Positions 51,687-62,005 of a DNA stretch of 64,000 bases are shown here, piece by piece. Position 1 is the stretch's first letter. Each line of letters starts with the position of its first letter. The position numbers and the translations under genes were made by a program. Origin of the DNA: Qipengyuania vulgaris. Lineage in GTDB: Bacteria > Pseudomonadota > Alphaproteobacteria > Sphingomonadales > Sphingomonadaceae. The DNA lies in assembly GCA_000756795.1 (NCBI GenBank), contig CCSI01000003.1:186001-250000 (forward strand). The letters are read 5' to 3'. The notes under the pieces are model-generated. The model was not told the DNA's origin and did not search any database. It saw only the letters and a list, made by a program, of their open reading frames with translations.

Positions 51687-52781
51687 GTGGCGGCTGCTCT
51701 CAAATACAATACGACAGCCGAACGCGCTGAACGCAGTGCCCCGCGCACTGTGAGGGTGATGCTGGTCGACGATTCGCTGACAGTGCGGACCGTTTTCTCG
51801 CGCATGATCGAGCGCGAGAACGACATGACCATCGTTGCCGCCGCCAGCACCGCCGAGCGCGGTCTGGAAGAGCTCAAGACGAAATACGTCGATGTGATCC
51901 TGCTCGACCTCGAAATGCCCGGAATGGGCGGTATCGAGGCCCTACCGAAGCTCCTCAAGGCCTCGCCGCGAACCAAGGTGCTGGTGATTTCCTCGCTCAC
52001 CGCAGAGGGCGCGGAACATACGGTCAAGGCGCTCCAGATGGGCGCGGCCGACACCATGCTGAAGCCGCGACCGGGCGGCTTCAACGACGATTATCGCGAA
52101 CAGCTGCTCGGAAAGATCCGTGCGTTGAAGGGCCTTGCCCCGCACGAACAACCCGAACGCAAGGCACCCAAGTTCGCCCAGCGCCGCGTCGGCAAGCGCC
52201 CGCAGGTTCTGGCCATCGGTGCATCGACCGGCGGCATCCATGCGCTCGGCCTGTTCCTGCGCCAGGTGCCGAAGAATTTCGACCTACCCATCCTGATCAC
52301 CCAGCACCTTCCCGGCAGCTTCATTCCGGTCTTCGCCAAGCAGATGGAAATGGCCGCAGGACGCGAAGCCGTGCTGGCCGACGAGGGTGTCGAAGTGACC
52401 CGCGGACGCATCCTGATTGCGCCGGGCCACGGCCACATGGTCGTGCGCAAGAAGGGCACGAAATACGTCACCGACCTCGCCTTCCATCCGGTGAAGAGCG
52501 GCTGCACGCCCTCAGTCGACCCGATGTTCGAAACGCTTGCCGAAGCTTATGAAGGGCGCGTCGCAGGCATTCTCCTGTCGGGCATGGGCCGCGACGGGAC
52601 CGAAGGCGCGGACGCTATCATCAATGCGGGCGGCTCGATGTACGCCCAGAGCGCGGACACCTGCGCTGTCTGGGGCATGCCGCGCGATATCACCGAACGC
52701 GGTCTTGCGTCAGCCGTCCTCCCCCCGGAGGAACTGGCTGAACGGGTCCTTTCGACAGCAGGAGCCGACGCATGGCGCTAG
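51687..52781 (+). CDS. cheB: Chemotaxis response regulator protein-glutamate methylesterase CheB
   Basis: 364 residues, GTG start. N-terminal receiver with phospho-acceptor D74 (ILLDLEMPGMGG) and MLVDDSLTVRTVF; C-terminal methylesterase with catalytic Ser in AIGASTGGIHAL, His in LITQHLPGSF and Asp in LSGMGRDGTEGA. It removes methyl groups from receptor glutamates. It overlaps cheR by 10 bases, giving a paired methylation module. Confidence 0.95.
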   Translation: MAAALKYNTTAERAERSAPRTVRVMLVDDSLTVRTVFSRMIERENDMTIVAAASTAERGLEELKTKYVDVILLDLEMPGMGGIEALPKLLKASPRTKVLVISSLTAEGAEHTVKALQMGAADTMLKPRPGGFNDDYREQLLGKIRALKGLAPHEQPERKAPKFAQRRVGKRPQVLAIGASTGGIHALGLFLRQVPKNFDLPILITQHLPGSFIPVFAKQMEMAAGREAVLADEGVEVTRGRILIAPGHGHMVVRKKGTKYVTDLAFHPVKSGCTPSVDPMFETLAEAYEGRVAGILLSGMGRDGTEGADAIINAGGSMYAQSADTCAVWGMPRDITERGLASAVLPPEELAERVLSTAGADAWR

Positions 52782-53644
52782 AAGACGCCTCCCACCAGAT
52801 CATTGCGGACCTGCTCGAAGCGCGTACCGGACAGACGCTTACCGAGAGCCGCCGCTGGCGCATTTCGACCGCGCTTTCGGGCCTGTTCCGCGAATTCGGT
52901 CTCGACAATGTCGACCAGCTTGCCTGCATGCTCGAACGTCCGGGCGAGCACCGCCTCGCGACCCGCGTGGTAGAGGCGCTGCTCAACAACGAAACCTATT
53001 TCTTCCGCGACCAAGCGTATTTTTCGACGCTGGCGAACACCATCCTGCCCGAGCTGGCCAAGCGCCGCGCCGATTCGCGCCGTATCTCGATCTGGTCGGC
53101 AGGCTGTTCGACCGGGCAGGAAGTGCTCAGCCTCGCGATGACCTTCCTCGAGCAGCCTGGCCGCTGGGCGGACTGGAAGATCGAAATCCTCGGCACCGAT
53201 GTGTCGTCCAAGGCCGTCGACCAGGCCAAGACCGGCACCTATTCGCAGTTCGAGATCCAGCGCGGCATTTCCGTGGCGCAAATGCTCAACTTCTTCTCCG
53301 AAACGCCCAAGGGCTGGCAAGTCTCGCCTCGCGTGCTGGAGATGACCCGGTTCGAGCAGCGCAATCTCCTCGACTTCCCGCCCTCGCCCGGCAAGTTCGA
53401 TCTCGTGCTGTGCCGCAACGTATTGCTCTATTTCGATCCGGAAACCCGCCGCAGGGCTTTCGACCGCCTTCATGGCGGCGTGGCAAATGACGGCTTCCTC
53501 ATGCTGGGCGCTGGCGAAACCGTTGTCGGGCAGACCGACAAATTCGAGCCTTCCGCCTTTGGATCCGCAATGTATTCGCCGAAAGCGGCGAGCGGTGTCG
53601 GCGCGGTGCTGAGCCCGGCCTCCCCGCGCGTCGTAAACGGTTGA
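52772..53644 (+). CDS. cheR: Chemotaxis protein methyltransferase CheR
   Basis: 290 residues. N-terminal all-alpha CheR domain (ALLNNETYFFRDQAYF), then the SAM-binding domain ISIWSAGCSTGQEVLSLAM, with ILGTDVSSKAVDQAK and FDLVLCRNVLLYFD. It methylates receptor glutamates. The receptors in the same cluster end in VRAA and IRAA, without the NWETF-type pentapeptide that tethers CheR in enteric bacteria. The start lies inside cheB. A 152-base gap with two hairpins follows. Confidence 0.95.
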   Translation: MALEDASHQIIADLLEARTGQTLTESRRWRISTALSGLFREFGLDNVDQLACMLERPGEHRLATRVVEALLNNETYFFRDQAYFSTLANTILPELAKRRADSRRISIWSAGCSTGQEVLSLAMTFLEQPGRWADWKIEILGTDVSSKAVDQAKTGTYSQFEIQRGISVAQMLNFFSETPKGWQVSPRVLEMTRFEQRNLLDFPPSPGKFDLVLCRNVLLYFDPETRRRAFDRLHGGVANDGFLMLGAGETVVGQTDKFEPSAFGSAMYSPKAASGVGAVLSPASPRVVNG

Positions 53645-53671
53645 CCTCCGCCATCGCTGGCTGACCGGAAC

Positions 53672-53728
53672 GCGCCGCGGCGCGGCGCACCGTCACGCTT
53701 ACCATCCAAGGTAAATTTTGAGTTTACC
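53672..53728 (+). other. Two hairpins in the gap between cheR and the GGDEF-EAL gene
   Basis: GCGCCGC (53672-53678) pairs with GCGGCGC (53682-53688) around GGC; and GGTAAA (53710-53715) pairs with TTTACC (53723-53728) around 7 bases. Neither is followed by a T tract. The second lies next to ACCGTTAATTAG, an AT-rich stretch that could hold a promoter for the downstream genes. Confidence 0.5.
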
Positions 53729-53796
53729 GTTAATTAGCGAATGCGCGTTAGCGGTATGACACTTGACCGGACCATGCCACCGAGGGGGATACCTGC

Positions 53797-55338
53797 GTGC
53801 GTTCACATACAGAGATGGCCCAGCAGAGCACGCGCGTGATGATCTTCGCGCCGCTGGCTGCGCTTGCCGGTATCGTCAGCGTGACGGCCGTCCTTGCCTT
53901 TTTCGGCCCGCAGCTGGGCATCGCCTCGATTTCCGCAGTGCTCGGGGGAGGCCTTGTCGCATTCCTTGCCAGCATCGGCGGCTTCGCGGTCCTTGGCATC
54001 AAGCACTTGCGACGGCTCGAACGCCTGTCGAGCAGCGACGCGCTGACGCTCCTTCCGAATCGGCGCGCCCTGCACCGTGACATATCGGATACCATGTCCG
54101 ACGAGCATGAAGTCGCGCTGGCCATCGTCGATCTCGATGGCTTCAAGATTATCAACGACCACTACGGGCACGTGGTCGGCGATAACACCATCAAGGAAAT
54201 CGCGCGTATCATCCGCGATATCTGCGGTGAAGAAGCAGATCTCTACCGCCTTGGCGGCGACGAATATGCCGTCCTGATGACGGGCGACCTTTCGGGCACT
54301 CTGCTCGAAGGCCACTGCCGCCGCATCATCGAGCGGCTCGCGAAATCCATCAAGGTTGCCGACCGGCGCCTGACGCTGGGCGCCAGCATCGGCCTTGCGC
54401 GCAATGCCCCGGGCAAGACCGTTTCCTCGTCCGAAATGCTGCGCCGAGCAGATGTCGCGATGTATGCCTCCAAGCGTGGGGGCAAGATGCGCTGCACCTG
54501 GTTCAACGAAGCCTTCGACCGCAGCCGTGAACAGATCAAGCAGATGGACGACGAGCTGCGCCAGGCTCTCGCCCTCGGCGAATTCCGCATGCACTACCAG
54601 CCGCTGGTCGACAGCACTACGCGCAAGGTCGTCTCGGTCGAAAGCCTGCTTCGCTGGGAGCGTCCGGACGGCAAATCGATAGGCCCCAATGTCTTCGTGC
54701 CGGTGGCCGAGGAATCCGGCCTGATCAATCCCATCGGCCTCTGGGTTCTGCGCCAGGCCTGTGTCGATGCGCTTGAATGGGAAGACGTGACCCTGTCGGT
54801 GAACATTTCCGCCGCACAGCTGCGCAATCCCGAATTCCCCATTCAGCTCGGCCACATTCTCGAAGAAACGGGCTTCGATCCCGAACGGCTCGAGCTGGAA
54901 GTCACCGAGACCTGCCTCGTGCTCGACCCCGTGGTCGCCGAGCGCAGTCTCAACCTTATCCGCGGCTTCGGCATCAGCGTCGCGCTCGACGATTTCGGCA
55001 CGGGCTATGCCTCGATCGGCTTCCTGCGCCAGTTCCGCTTCGAGAAACTGAAACTCGACCGCAGCCTCGTCAGCCAGGCGAGCGAGGATGATTCCAGCCG
55101 CGCCATGATGCTCTCCAGCATTACGATGGCGCGGGCGATGAAAATGGAAGTCACCGCCGAGGGCGTGGAGACGCAAGAACAGGCCGACATGGTCCGCGCC
55201 GCCGGCTGCGACCAGATCCAGGGTTGGCTCTACTTCAAGGCAATGCCCGCCGACCAGATTCCGCAATTCCTCGGCAGCGAGGTCGATGCGGTCGATCAGA
55301 ACAATCAGAACGATGACCGGGAAAGCAAGGTAGCATGA
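53797..55338 (+). CDS. GGDEF-EAL c-di-GMP cyclase/phosphodiesterase
   Basis: 513 residues, GTG start. Two N-terminal TM helices (about 14-67, [20 protein letters not shown] and [20 protein letters not shown]) with a very short loop, so no periplasmic sensor. The GGDEF domain has [21 protein letters not shown] and the active site [10 protein letters not shown] (GGDEY). The EAL domain has VESLLRW (ESL in place of EAL, keeping the metal Glu), [38 protein letters not shown] and TAEGVETQ. Both activities look intact. The stop overlaps the start of the first receptor gene by 4 bases, tying c-di-GMP turnover to chemotaxis. Confidence 0.93.
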   Translation: MRSHTEMAQQSTRVMIFAPLAALAGIVSVTAVLAFFGPQLGIASISAVLGGGLVAFLASIGGFAVLGIKHLRRLERLSSSDALTLLPNRRALHRDISDTMSDEHEVALAIVDLDGFKIINDHYGHVVGDNTIKEIARIIRDICGEEADLYRLGGDEYAVLMTGDLSGTLLEGHCRRIIERLAKSIKVADRRLTLGASIGLARNAPGKTVSSSEMLRRADVAMYASKRGGKMRCTWFNEAFDRSREQIKQMDDELRQALALGEFRMHYQPLVDSTTRKVVSVESLLRWERPDGKSIGPNVFVPVAEESGLINPIGLWVLRQACVDALEWEDVTLSVNISAAQLRNPEFPIQLGHILEETGFDPERLELEVTETCLVLDPVVAERSLNLIRGFGISVALDDFGTGYASIGFLRQFRFEKLKLDRSLVSQASEDDSSRAMMLSSITMARAMKMEVTAEGVETQEQADMVRAAGCDQIQGWLYFKAMPADQIPQFLGSEVDAVDQNNQNDDRESKVA

Positions 55339-57113
55339 ACGCCCTCACGCATGACTTCGGCACGCAGGATGCCGATACCGCCAAATATTATTCCGACGAG
55401 ATTGCCGAGGATCGCGCGATCCTTGCCGACATAGGCACAGGCGGTACCGGGCTCCGCGGGAAATTCGCGGACCTCTCTCTTGGCGGGAAGCTGAGCATGG
55501 TCGCCCTCGCCAATATCGGCGCGGTCGTCTTTATCCTGTTGTCGATCGTCGTCGGCGGCTGGATTGCCGTCGAGCTGCGCAACGAGCGCATGCAGGTCAA
55601 CGAGATGCTGGTTCTTTCGACCGAGCTCAAGACCGACATCGACGAAGCTCTGCTCAACACCCAGCGTTTTGCCTGGACCGGCGATACCGCGTCCATCACC
55701 CGTGCCGAGGAAAGCCTGCAGGAAGCGCGCCGCGACCTCAATTCGTTAGAGCGCGGTGCGCGCGTTATCGCACCTGCCGCAATTGCTACGATCGAAGACC
55801 TGCGCCAGAGCCTCGATGTCGTGCAGTCCGATATTGCAGACCAGAAGGCTGCTCCCAACCCGGCAACCCGTGCAGCCGTCGCGGAACGGGCCTTGAACCA
55901 TGGCGATGCTTTCAACGCCCTTGCGAAAAAGCTTAAAACCAACCTCTTCCGCCAGGGTGAGGCCAGCGATGCTGCGGGCGAAGCGACCATCTTCTGGTTG
56001 TTTGTCGCATTCTTCTCGGTCGCCGCACTTGGCATTGGCCTCATCCTCGTGAGCACTCGCGTCATCGCGCGCGATATCGCAGGCACGGTAAGCGAACTTA
56101 CCGACGCTTCGGAGCGTCTCGCGACAGGCGACAAGTCGATCCAGATACCCGGCCTTGAACGCCGCGACGAACTGGGCGGGCTGGCCCGCTCGCTCCATGT
56201 GTTCCTGCGCAGCGCGTTCCGGATGGAGAAGATTGTCGCCGAAAAGGAAACCCTGCGTGCCAGCCGCAAGCAGGACCTCGAACGCCTGGCAGTTCAGTTT
56301 GAAAACACCGTCGGCGAAGTGGTCAGCGGGGTTGCCGCGGCCTCCACCCAGCTTAATTCGACCGCATCGACTGTCGCGGCAGCGGCTGAACAGGCAACTT
56401 ACCAGAGCGAAGCGGTCAGCAACGCCATGGGGCAGGCTTCGGGCGGTGTCACCGCTGCGGCAGCCGCTTCGGACGAGTTTGCCATGTCCATCGGTGAGAT
56501 CAGCCGCCAGGCTTCGCACTCGGCTGAACTTGCCCGCAAAGCCTCGGACGATGCCGAAGGCGCAGACGAAACGATCGGCGCGCTTGCGACGTCGGCTGAA
56601 CAGGTCGGGCAAATTGTCGAGCTCATCCAGTCGATTGCCCAGCGCACCAACCTCCTCGCTCTCAATGCGTCCATCGAAGCGGCACGTGGCGGGGAAGCAG
56701 GCCGCGGCTTCGCCGTTGTTGCCAGCGAGGTGAAGGAACTGGCTGCGCAGACCAGCCGGGCGACCGAGGAAGTGGCCGAGCAAATCCAGGCGATGCAAGC
56801 CTCGACCGGTGCCAGCGTCAGTGCGCTGCGTTCGATCGGCGAACAGATCAAGCAGCTCGAAACGACTGCCATTTCAATCGCCAGCGCGGTCGACCAGCAG
56901 TCGGTTGCAGGTCAGGATCTCGCACGCAGCATCGACCTTGCCGCGCGCTCGACCGACGAGGTTTCGGGCAGCATCACGCAGGTCCGCGAGGCCAGCGTGG
57001 CGACGGGTGCGGCAGCCAGCCAGGTGCTTGGCTCGGCCACCAGCCTCGAATCGCAGGCAAGCGTGCTGCGCCAGCAGGTCGACGAGTTCCTGCAGCACGT
57101 ACGCGCTGCATGA
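55335..57113 (+). CDS. Methyl-accepting chemotaxis protein with periplasmic sensor
   Basis: 592 residues. TM1 (about 50-75, [20 protein letters not shown]) and TM2 (about 215-240, [20 protein letters not shown]) enclose a ~145-residue helical sensor (four-helix-bundle-like, [15 protein letters not shown]). HAMP follows ([15 protein letters not shown]), then the signalling domain with its hairpin tip [20 protein letters not shown] and [20 protein letters not shown]. It ends QHVRAA, with no CheR-tethering pentapeptide. The ligand is unknown. It starts inside the GGDEF-EAL stop. Confidence 0.93.
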   Translation: MNALTHDFGTQDADTAKYYSDEIAEDRAILADIGTGGTGLRGKFADLSLGGKLSMVALANIGAVVFILLSIVVGGWIAVELRNERMQVNEMLVLSTELKTDIDEALLNTQRFAWTGDTASITRAEESLQEARRDLNSLERGARVIAPAAIATIEDLRQSLDVVQSDIADQKAAPNPATRAAVAERALNHGDAFNALAKKLKTNLFRQGEASDAAGEATIFWLFVAFFSVAALGIGLILVSTRVIARDIAGTVSELTDASERLATGDKSIQIPGLERRDELGGLARSLHVFLRSAFRMEKIVAEKETLRASRKQDLERLAVQFENTVGEVVSGVAAASTQLNSTASTVAAAAEQATYQSEAVSNAMGQASGGVTAAAAASDEFAMSIGEISRQASHSAELARKASDDAEGADETIGALATSAEQVGQIVELIQSIAQRTNLLALNASIEAARGGEAGRGFAVVASEVKELAAQTSRATEEVAEQIQAMQASTGASVSALRSIGEQIKQLETTAISIASAVDQQSVAGQDLARSIDLAARSTDEVSGSITQVREASVATGAAASQVLGSATSLESQASVLRQQVDEFLQHVRAA

Positions 57114-57167
57114 ATTTGGTAACTAGAACGCGCTAAAAGAAGGCGTGAATGTTGGGGGATAGATGCC

Positions 57168-58511
57168 GTGAACGCACATACGACGGTAATCGATGACGAA
57201 CTGAGTCGCGAAATCGCCGAAGTCGAGGGCGTGCAGATTGACGAGGTGCGGTATACCAGCGGTCTGCATGGCTGGTTCATGGCCAAGTCGATGGCCGCGA
57301 AGGCCAAGATTGCATCGCTCTTCACGCTGGGCGGAGTGCTCACCCTAGCCATCGTCGCGACTATCGGCCTTACCAACCCCGACCTGGCCGACACCGCGCG
57401 GACAATTGTAATTGTAGTTGCAGCGATCTCCTCTCTCGGAGCGATACTCAGCCTCCGCTTCATTCTTCGTGAAGTTATCAAGCCGTTCCAGCATCTGGTC
57501 GGCGAGATGAGCCGTCTCTCGGGAGGAGCGCGCGATATCGAAGCAGGCGACACCAGCCGTCCTGACGAAATTGGTGACCTCGCGCGTGCCTTGGCAGTCT
57601 TCGCCCGCTCGGGCCACAAGCTCGACGAGCTTTTTGCCGGCCGCAAATCGGCTGCCGAGCAGCGCAAACAGGAATTGATGCTACTGGCCGACAGCTTCGA
57701 AAAGAGCGTCGGCGATGTAGTTGGCGGAGTAGCCGCAGCCTCCAGCCAATTGAATTCAACGGCCGGCTCGATGGCATCGGCAGCCGAACAGGCAGCCGGT
57801 CAGGCCAGCAAGGTGTCCATCGCCATGGAAACGGCCTCGGGCGGCGTAACGGCTGCGGCCGCGGCGTCGGACGAATTTGCCATGTCGATCGGGGAAATCA
57901 GCCGTCAGGCGGCGAACTCGGCAGAACTCGCCCGCAAGGCTTCGGATGATGCCGAGGGTGCGGACTCGACCATCGGCGCGCTTGCAGCTTCGGCTGAACA
58001 GGTCGGCCAAATTGTCGAGCTTATCCAGTCGATTGCCCAGCGCACCAACCTCCTCGCGCTCAACGCTTCTATCGAAGCTGCACGTGGCGGCGAAGCAGGT
58101 CGCGGCTTTGCGGTTGTGGCGAGCGAAGTGAAGGAACTCGCCGCGCAGACCAGCCGTGCGACCGAGGAAGTGTCCGAGCAGATTCAGGCCATGCAGGCCT
58201 CGACCGGCGCAAGCGTCAACGCGCTTCGCTCCATTGGCGAGCAGATCAAGCAGTTGGAAACCACCGCCATCTCGATTGCCAGTGCGGTCGACCAGCAGTC
58301 GGTCGCGGGTCAGGACCTCGCACGCAGCATCGACCGCGCTGCACAGGGCACGGACGAAGTGGCGGGCCACCTCGACAATATGCGCGACACCAGCATCGCG
58401 GCCGGCGCTGCGGCGAGCCAGGTGCTGGCCTCGTCGAGCGACCTCGAAGGACAGGCGACGATCCTGCGCGACAAGGTCGACGAATTCCTGTTCCACATTC
58501 GCGCTGCGTAA
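57168..58511 (+). CDS. Methyl-accepting chemotaxis protein without periplasmic sensor
   Basis: 447 residues, GTG start. Two adjacent TM helices ([20 protein letters not shown] and [20 protein letters not shown]) are joined by only about ten residues, so no extracytoplasmic ligand domain exists; signals must come from the membrane, the HAMP region or the cytoplasm. HAMP ([20 protein letters not shown]) and a signalling domain nearly identical to that of the previous gene follow, ending HIRAA. The 5' region is different, so the two genes share only the signalling half. A strong hairpin ends the operon. Confidence 0.92.
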   Translation: MNAHTTVIDDELSREIAEVEGVQIDEVRYTSGLHGWFMAKSMAAKAKIASLFTLGGVLTLAIVATIGLTNPDLADTARTIVIVVAAISSLGAILSLRFILREVIKPFQHLVGEMSRLSGGARDIEAGDTSRPDEIGDLARALAVFARSGHKLDELFAGRKSAAEQRKQELMLLADSFEKSVGDVVGGVAAASSQLNSTAGSMASAAEQAAGQASKVSIAMETASGGVTAAAAASDEFAMSIGEISRQAANSAELARKASDDAEGADSTIGALAASAEQVGQIVELIQSIAQRTNLLALNASIEAARGGEAGRGFAVVASEVKELAAQTSRATEEVSEQIQAMQASTGASVNALRSIGEQIKQLETTAISIASAVDQQSVAGQDLARSIDRAAQGTDEVAGHLDNMRDTSIAAGAAASQVLASSSDLEGQATILRDKVDEFLFHIRAA

Positions 58512-58540
58512 GTCTCCAAGCGCCGGCTAGCGCATGAGGC

Positions 58541-58584
58541 AAGGAGGGGCGGCCCGGCACAATGCCGGCGCCGCCCTTCTCCTT
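58541..58584. terminator. Bidirectional terminator-like hairpin between the receptor gene and amidohydrolase gene
   Basis: AAGGAG (58541-58546) and GGGCGGC (58547-58553) pair with GCCGCCC (58570-58576) and CTCCTT (58579-58584); CCGGCA/TGCCGG forms the inner stem with a 3-base loop. It lies between the ends of two convergent genes. Confidence 0.75.
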
Positions 58585-61500
58585 ATTCCCACCAATAGGG
58601 CAGGCGCTCCTCGTTGCCGGTCTCGACCTCGTTCATCGTGCGCGCATCATAGAGGCGCCCACCGAGCATGACCTGCGCGATATCATCCGAATTCTGGATG
58701 TCCTGCGCCGGGTCGGCGGTCAGGATGACAAGGTCGGCCAGCTTGCCGACCTCAAGGCTGCCGACATCCTGCGCCATGCCCAGCGACTTTGCCGGCTCGA
58801 TGGTGCCTGCTCGCAGCGCCTGCACATTGGACATGCCACCGCGCACGAAGCTCCACATCTCCCAATGCGCGGCGATACCGGCCTGCTGGCCATGCGCGCC
58901 GATGCTGACCTTCACGCCGCGCTCGGCCAGCTTCTTAGCTTCGCGGGCAGCATTGTCATCGACGAAGGCCCAGTCGGGCGCAGTAATGCGGCGGCCGGTC
59001 TGGGCGAGAAGCAGCTTGGGCGGCGTGTGCACCAGCAGCGGGTTGTCGAACACATCGGTCGCCTGCCGCCAGTACGGGTCGGCAGCGAGACCGCCATAGG
59101 TCACGGTGAGCGTCGGCGTGTAATTCGTGTCCGAGCCGCTGAACATCTGCAGCACGTCCTCGTACATCACGTCGACCGGGATGTTGTGCTCGACGGTGGA
59201 GTTGCCATCGGCAATCAGGTTCATGTCCATGCCGAAGAGCGAACCGCCCTCGGCCACGACCAGCATGTTCTCCGCGCGCGCGGCGGCGACAACCTGCTGG
59301 CGCTGCTCGCGCCGGGGCTGGTTGTAGTTCTTCACGCTGATGCCGCCCTGCGCCTTGATGCGGCGCACGTGGGCGAGCGCATCTTCATAGCTGTCGATGC
59401 GCGCATAGACGCTGGGCGCCTTGGCACCGTAGATGATTTCGCCGGTCGAGAAGATACGCGGGGCGAGCAGCGTGCCCGCCTGCTGGCGCTCGGCTGCTGC
59501 GAAAATCATGCTGGCCGAGGACGACGGGTCGTGGATGGTCGTCGAACCCATCGCCAGCTGCTGAACCTGGTACCAGTTCTGCTGCGGGATGAGGTCGCCC
59601 GAGCCTTGCGGCCCGTGGGCATGCGCATCGACGAGGCCGGGGATGATGGTGCGGCCATTGGCCTCGACCACCGCCGCGCCCGACGGCACCTGCACCGATC
59701 CTGCCGGACCGATGGCAGCGATCCGGTCGCCCTTGATCAGAATGGTGCCGTTCTCGATGGTGCCTGCACCCTCGCCCGCCATGGTGTGAATACGCGCGCC
59801 TGTAATCGCGACCGTGCCACTCGCCTTGTCGGCGCGGATGGTGCGCGCCAGCGAGGTGCCGGTGTCGGGCGGGGTGAACTTGGGAGCTTCGCTGTCGGGC
59901 GTTGTCGGCGTGAGCGCGGAAGTGCTGGCGCGGTAGAGCACCGGCCCCATCGACCAATGCAGCGTCGAGCCATCCTCGGTCCAGCCGATGTAATCCGCCC
60001 CGCCCGTGCTGACCTTGGTAATCGGCAGCGATCCGGATTTCTCGCTCACGGTAACGGTCTGGCCGCCGGGTAGCAACGGCATGGCGAAGACTTCGTAATT
60101 CTGGCGGAAGGCCACGTAATCGCCGCGCGGGCTGACGCGAAAATCATTGGCCAGCTCGCCCTCGACATGGACGCGGCGCGCCTCTCCGTCGAGGTCGGCA
60201 GAGAGCAATTGCAGCTTGCCGCCCGAGCGGCCGAACATGAAGACGCGGTCATCGTCCGCACCGAACTGCGGCGTCGAGGTATCGCGCGCAATCAGGCGCG
60301 GCGTGCCGCCGCCCGAGCTCACCGCATAAGTGCCTTCGTTCTCCGAGAAAGTGGGCGAGGTCAAATAACCGCCGCCGCGCTTTTCAAAGACGATGGTGTC
60401 GCCATCGGGCGAGAATTGCGGGACGGCATAGTGGCCCTGCTGGCTGGTCACGATACGCTCGCCGCGCCCGCGGTTGTCGACCGTGACAATCTTGCCGAGG
60501 CCGCTGTCGGTCCAGCGCACGAAGGCGATGCGGTTGCCGTCGCGTGACCATGCCGGCCACAGTTCCAGCGCATCACCGCCGCCCGAAGTCAGGCGGCGTG
60601 GCTCGGCATTGCTGCCGACCGGCTTGGTATAGAGCTTGCCCAAGCTTTCGAAGACCACCGTGCGCCCATCGGGCGAAACGCTGGCGAAGCGCGGGATTTT
60701 CGCGGTGAAGGCATCGGGTGCGACATCGATGACCGGATGCGGCGCTTCGGCGACCATGCGCGTGTCGGAGATGCTGAAGGGGATGACGCTCGCGCCAGAG
60801 CCGTCGGCAGACACCCGGTTGAGCTTGCCGCCTGCCCAGACGACCATGCTCTTCCCGTTGGGCATCCAGTCCATCATCGGATAGACGCCGTAGACCGCCC
60901 AGGTCTCTTGCAAATCGAGGTCGAGCCAGCGGTAAATCATCCGCTCTTCGCCCGTGGAGAGGTCCTTCACCCACAATTGCGACTGGTCCTTGTCGCGGCG
61001 CACGAAAGCGATTTTCTTGCCATCGGGCGAAGGCGTCGGGCGCACTGCGCCGCCGAATCCGCCGACCGCCGTCGTCACTTCACCGGTGTCGATATCGTAG
61101 CGTTCGATGTTGAAAATGCCCTGCGTCGAATCCTGCGCATATTCGAAGGTCGCGCCGGGCGTGATGTTGCGCGTGTAGTAGATGGCATTGCCGTCAGGCG
61201 CGTAGATGGGCTCGCCCAGTTCCTTCTGAACCGCTTCGCTTGAGCGCTTGACCAGCTGCACGCCGCCGCCGCCCGACACGTGGTAGAGCCAGATTTCACC
61301 CGTTCCGGCGCTGCGCTGCGTGGTGAAATGCTTCTTGGCGACGATGTAGCGCCCGTCGGGAGACCAGCTCGGCTGGTTTAGGAGGCGGAAGTCCTCCTTG
61401 GTCACCTGCAGCTTGTTCGAGCCGTCGGTATTCATCAGCCAGATATTGTCGCCGCCGCCACGGTCCGAAATGAATGCGATGCGGCTGCCATCGGGCGAAA

Positions 61501-61921
61501 AGCGCGGCTGGATTTCCCAAGCCAGCCCTTCCGCAATCCGCGTCGGCGTGCCGCCCGAGACGGGCATGGTGTAGATGTCGCCAAGCATAGAGAAGGCGAG
61601 CATGCGCCCGTCGGGCGACACATCGACATCCATCCACGTGCCTTCGTCGGTGTTGATGGCGACCTCGCGCATCGTGGCTCCGCGTGGAGCGGTAACGTCC
61701 CAGCCCTCGTCCTTCTCGCTTTCGCCCGCAATCGGGACTGTGGCAGGCGCCGCATCGACCTGTTCGCCGCTGCCTTCTTCGGGCAACTCGTCCTGCGAGG
61801 CGTCGACCTCCTGCTCCTCGACCGGATTGGGGCTCGGCTCTGGTTCCTGATTCTGCGCGAAGGCAGGCGCAGACGCCGCACAAAGTACGAGCGCGAGGGC
61901 GGAAGCGATGCTGGTTTTCAT
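58583..61921 (-). CDS. PD40 beta-propeller/amidohydrolase fusion protein
   Basis: 1112 residues, secreted: the signal peptide (SALALVLCAASAPAFA) is cleaved near AQNQEPEP, followed by an acidic, low-complexity region (about 24-75). Residues about 80-690 hold repeated WD40/PD40 blades (RFSPDGSRIAFISDRGGG, SWSPDGRYIVAKK, SPDGKKIAFVRRDKDQSQLW, and further copies). The C-terminal amidohydrolase has the metal HxH in IPGLVDAHAHGPQG, a Lys in GGISVKNYNQPR, His in EHNIPVDVMYE and GAHGQQAGIA, and LADLVILTADPAQD. Peptides or cyclic amides are possible substrates. It shares the TolB-like propeller plan known in tricorn-like hydrolases. The LacI gene is upstream on the same strand, 84 bases away. Confidence 0.92.
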   Translation of the reverse strand: MKTSIASALALVLCAASAPAFAQNQEPEPSPNPVEEQEVDASQDELPEEGSGEQVDAAPATVPIAGESEKDEGWDVTAPRGATMREVAINTDEGTWMDVDVSPDGRMLAFSMLGDIYTMPVSGGTPTRIAEGLAWEIQPRFSPDGSRIAFISDRGGGDNIWLMNTDGSNKLQVTKEDFRLLNQPSWSPDGRYIVAKKHFTTQRSAGTGEIWLYHVSGGGGVQLVKRSSEAVQKELGEPIYAPDGNAIYYTRNITPGATFEYAQDSTQGIFNIERYDIDTGEVTTAVGGFGGAVRPTPSPDGKKIAFVRRDKDQSQLWVKDLSTGEERMIYRWLDLDLQETWAVYGVYPMMDWMPNGKSMVVWAGGKLNRVSADGSGASVIPFSISDTRMVAEAPHPVIDVAPDAFTAKIPRFASVSPDGRTVVFESLGKLYTKPVGSNAEPRRLTSGGGDALELWPAWSRDGNRIAFVRWTDSGLGKIVTVDNRGRGERIVTSQQGHYAVPQFSPDGDTIVFEKRGGGYLTSPTFSENEGTYAVSSGGGTPRLIARDTSTPQFGADDDRVFMFGRSGGKLQLLSADLDGEARRVHVEGELANDFRVSPRGDYVAFRQNYEVFAMPLLPGGQTVTVSEKSGSLPITKVSTGGADYIGWTEDGSTLHWSMGPVLYRASTSALTPTTPDSEAPKFTPPDTGTSLARTIRADKASGTVAITGARIHTMAGEGAGTIENGTILIKGDRIAAIGPAGSVQVPSGAAVVEANGRTIIPGLVDAHAHGPQGSGDLIPQQNWYQVQQLAMGSTTIHDPSSSASMIFAAAERQQAGTLLAPRIFSTGEIIYGAKAPSVYARIDSYEDALAHVRRIKAQGGISVKNYNQPRREQRQQVVAAARAENMLVVAEGGSLFGMDMNLIADGNSTVEHNIPVDVMYEDVLQMFSGSDTNYTPTLTVTYGGLAADPYWRQATDVFDNPLLVHTPPKLLLAQTGRRITAPDWAFVDDNAAREAKKLAERGVKVSIGAHGQQAGIAAHWEMWSFVRGGMSNVQALRAGTIEPAKSLGMAQDVGSLEVGKLADLVILTADPAQDIQNSDDIAQVMLGGRLYDARTMNEVETGNEERLPYWWE

Positions 61922-62005
61922 GTCTCTTAGCTCTCCCCTAGAGAATTGCGGGGAGGCTTAGACGCGGCGAGGCCCGCTTGGCAAACCGGCAATCGACGAG
62001 CGACG

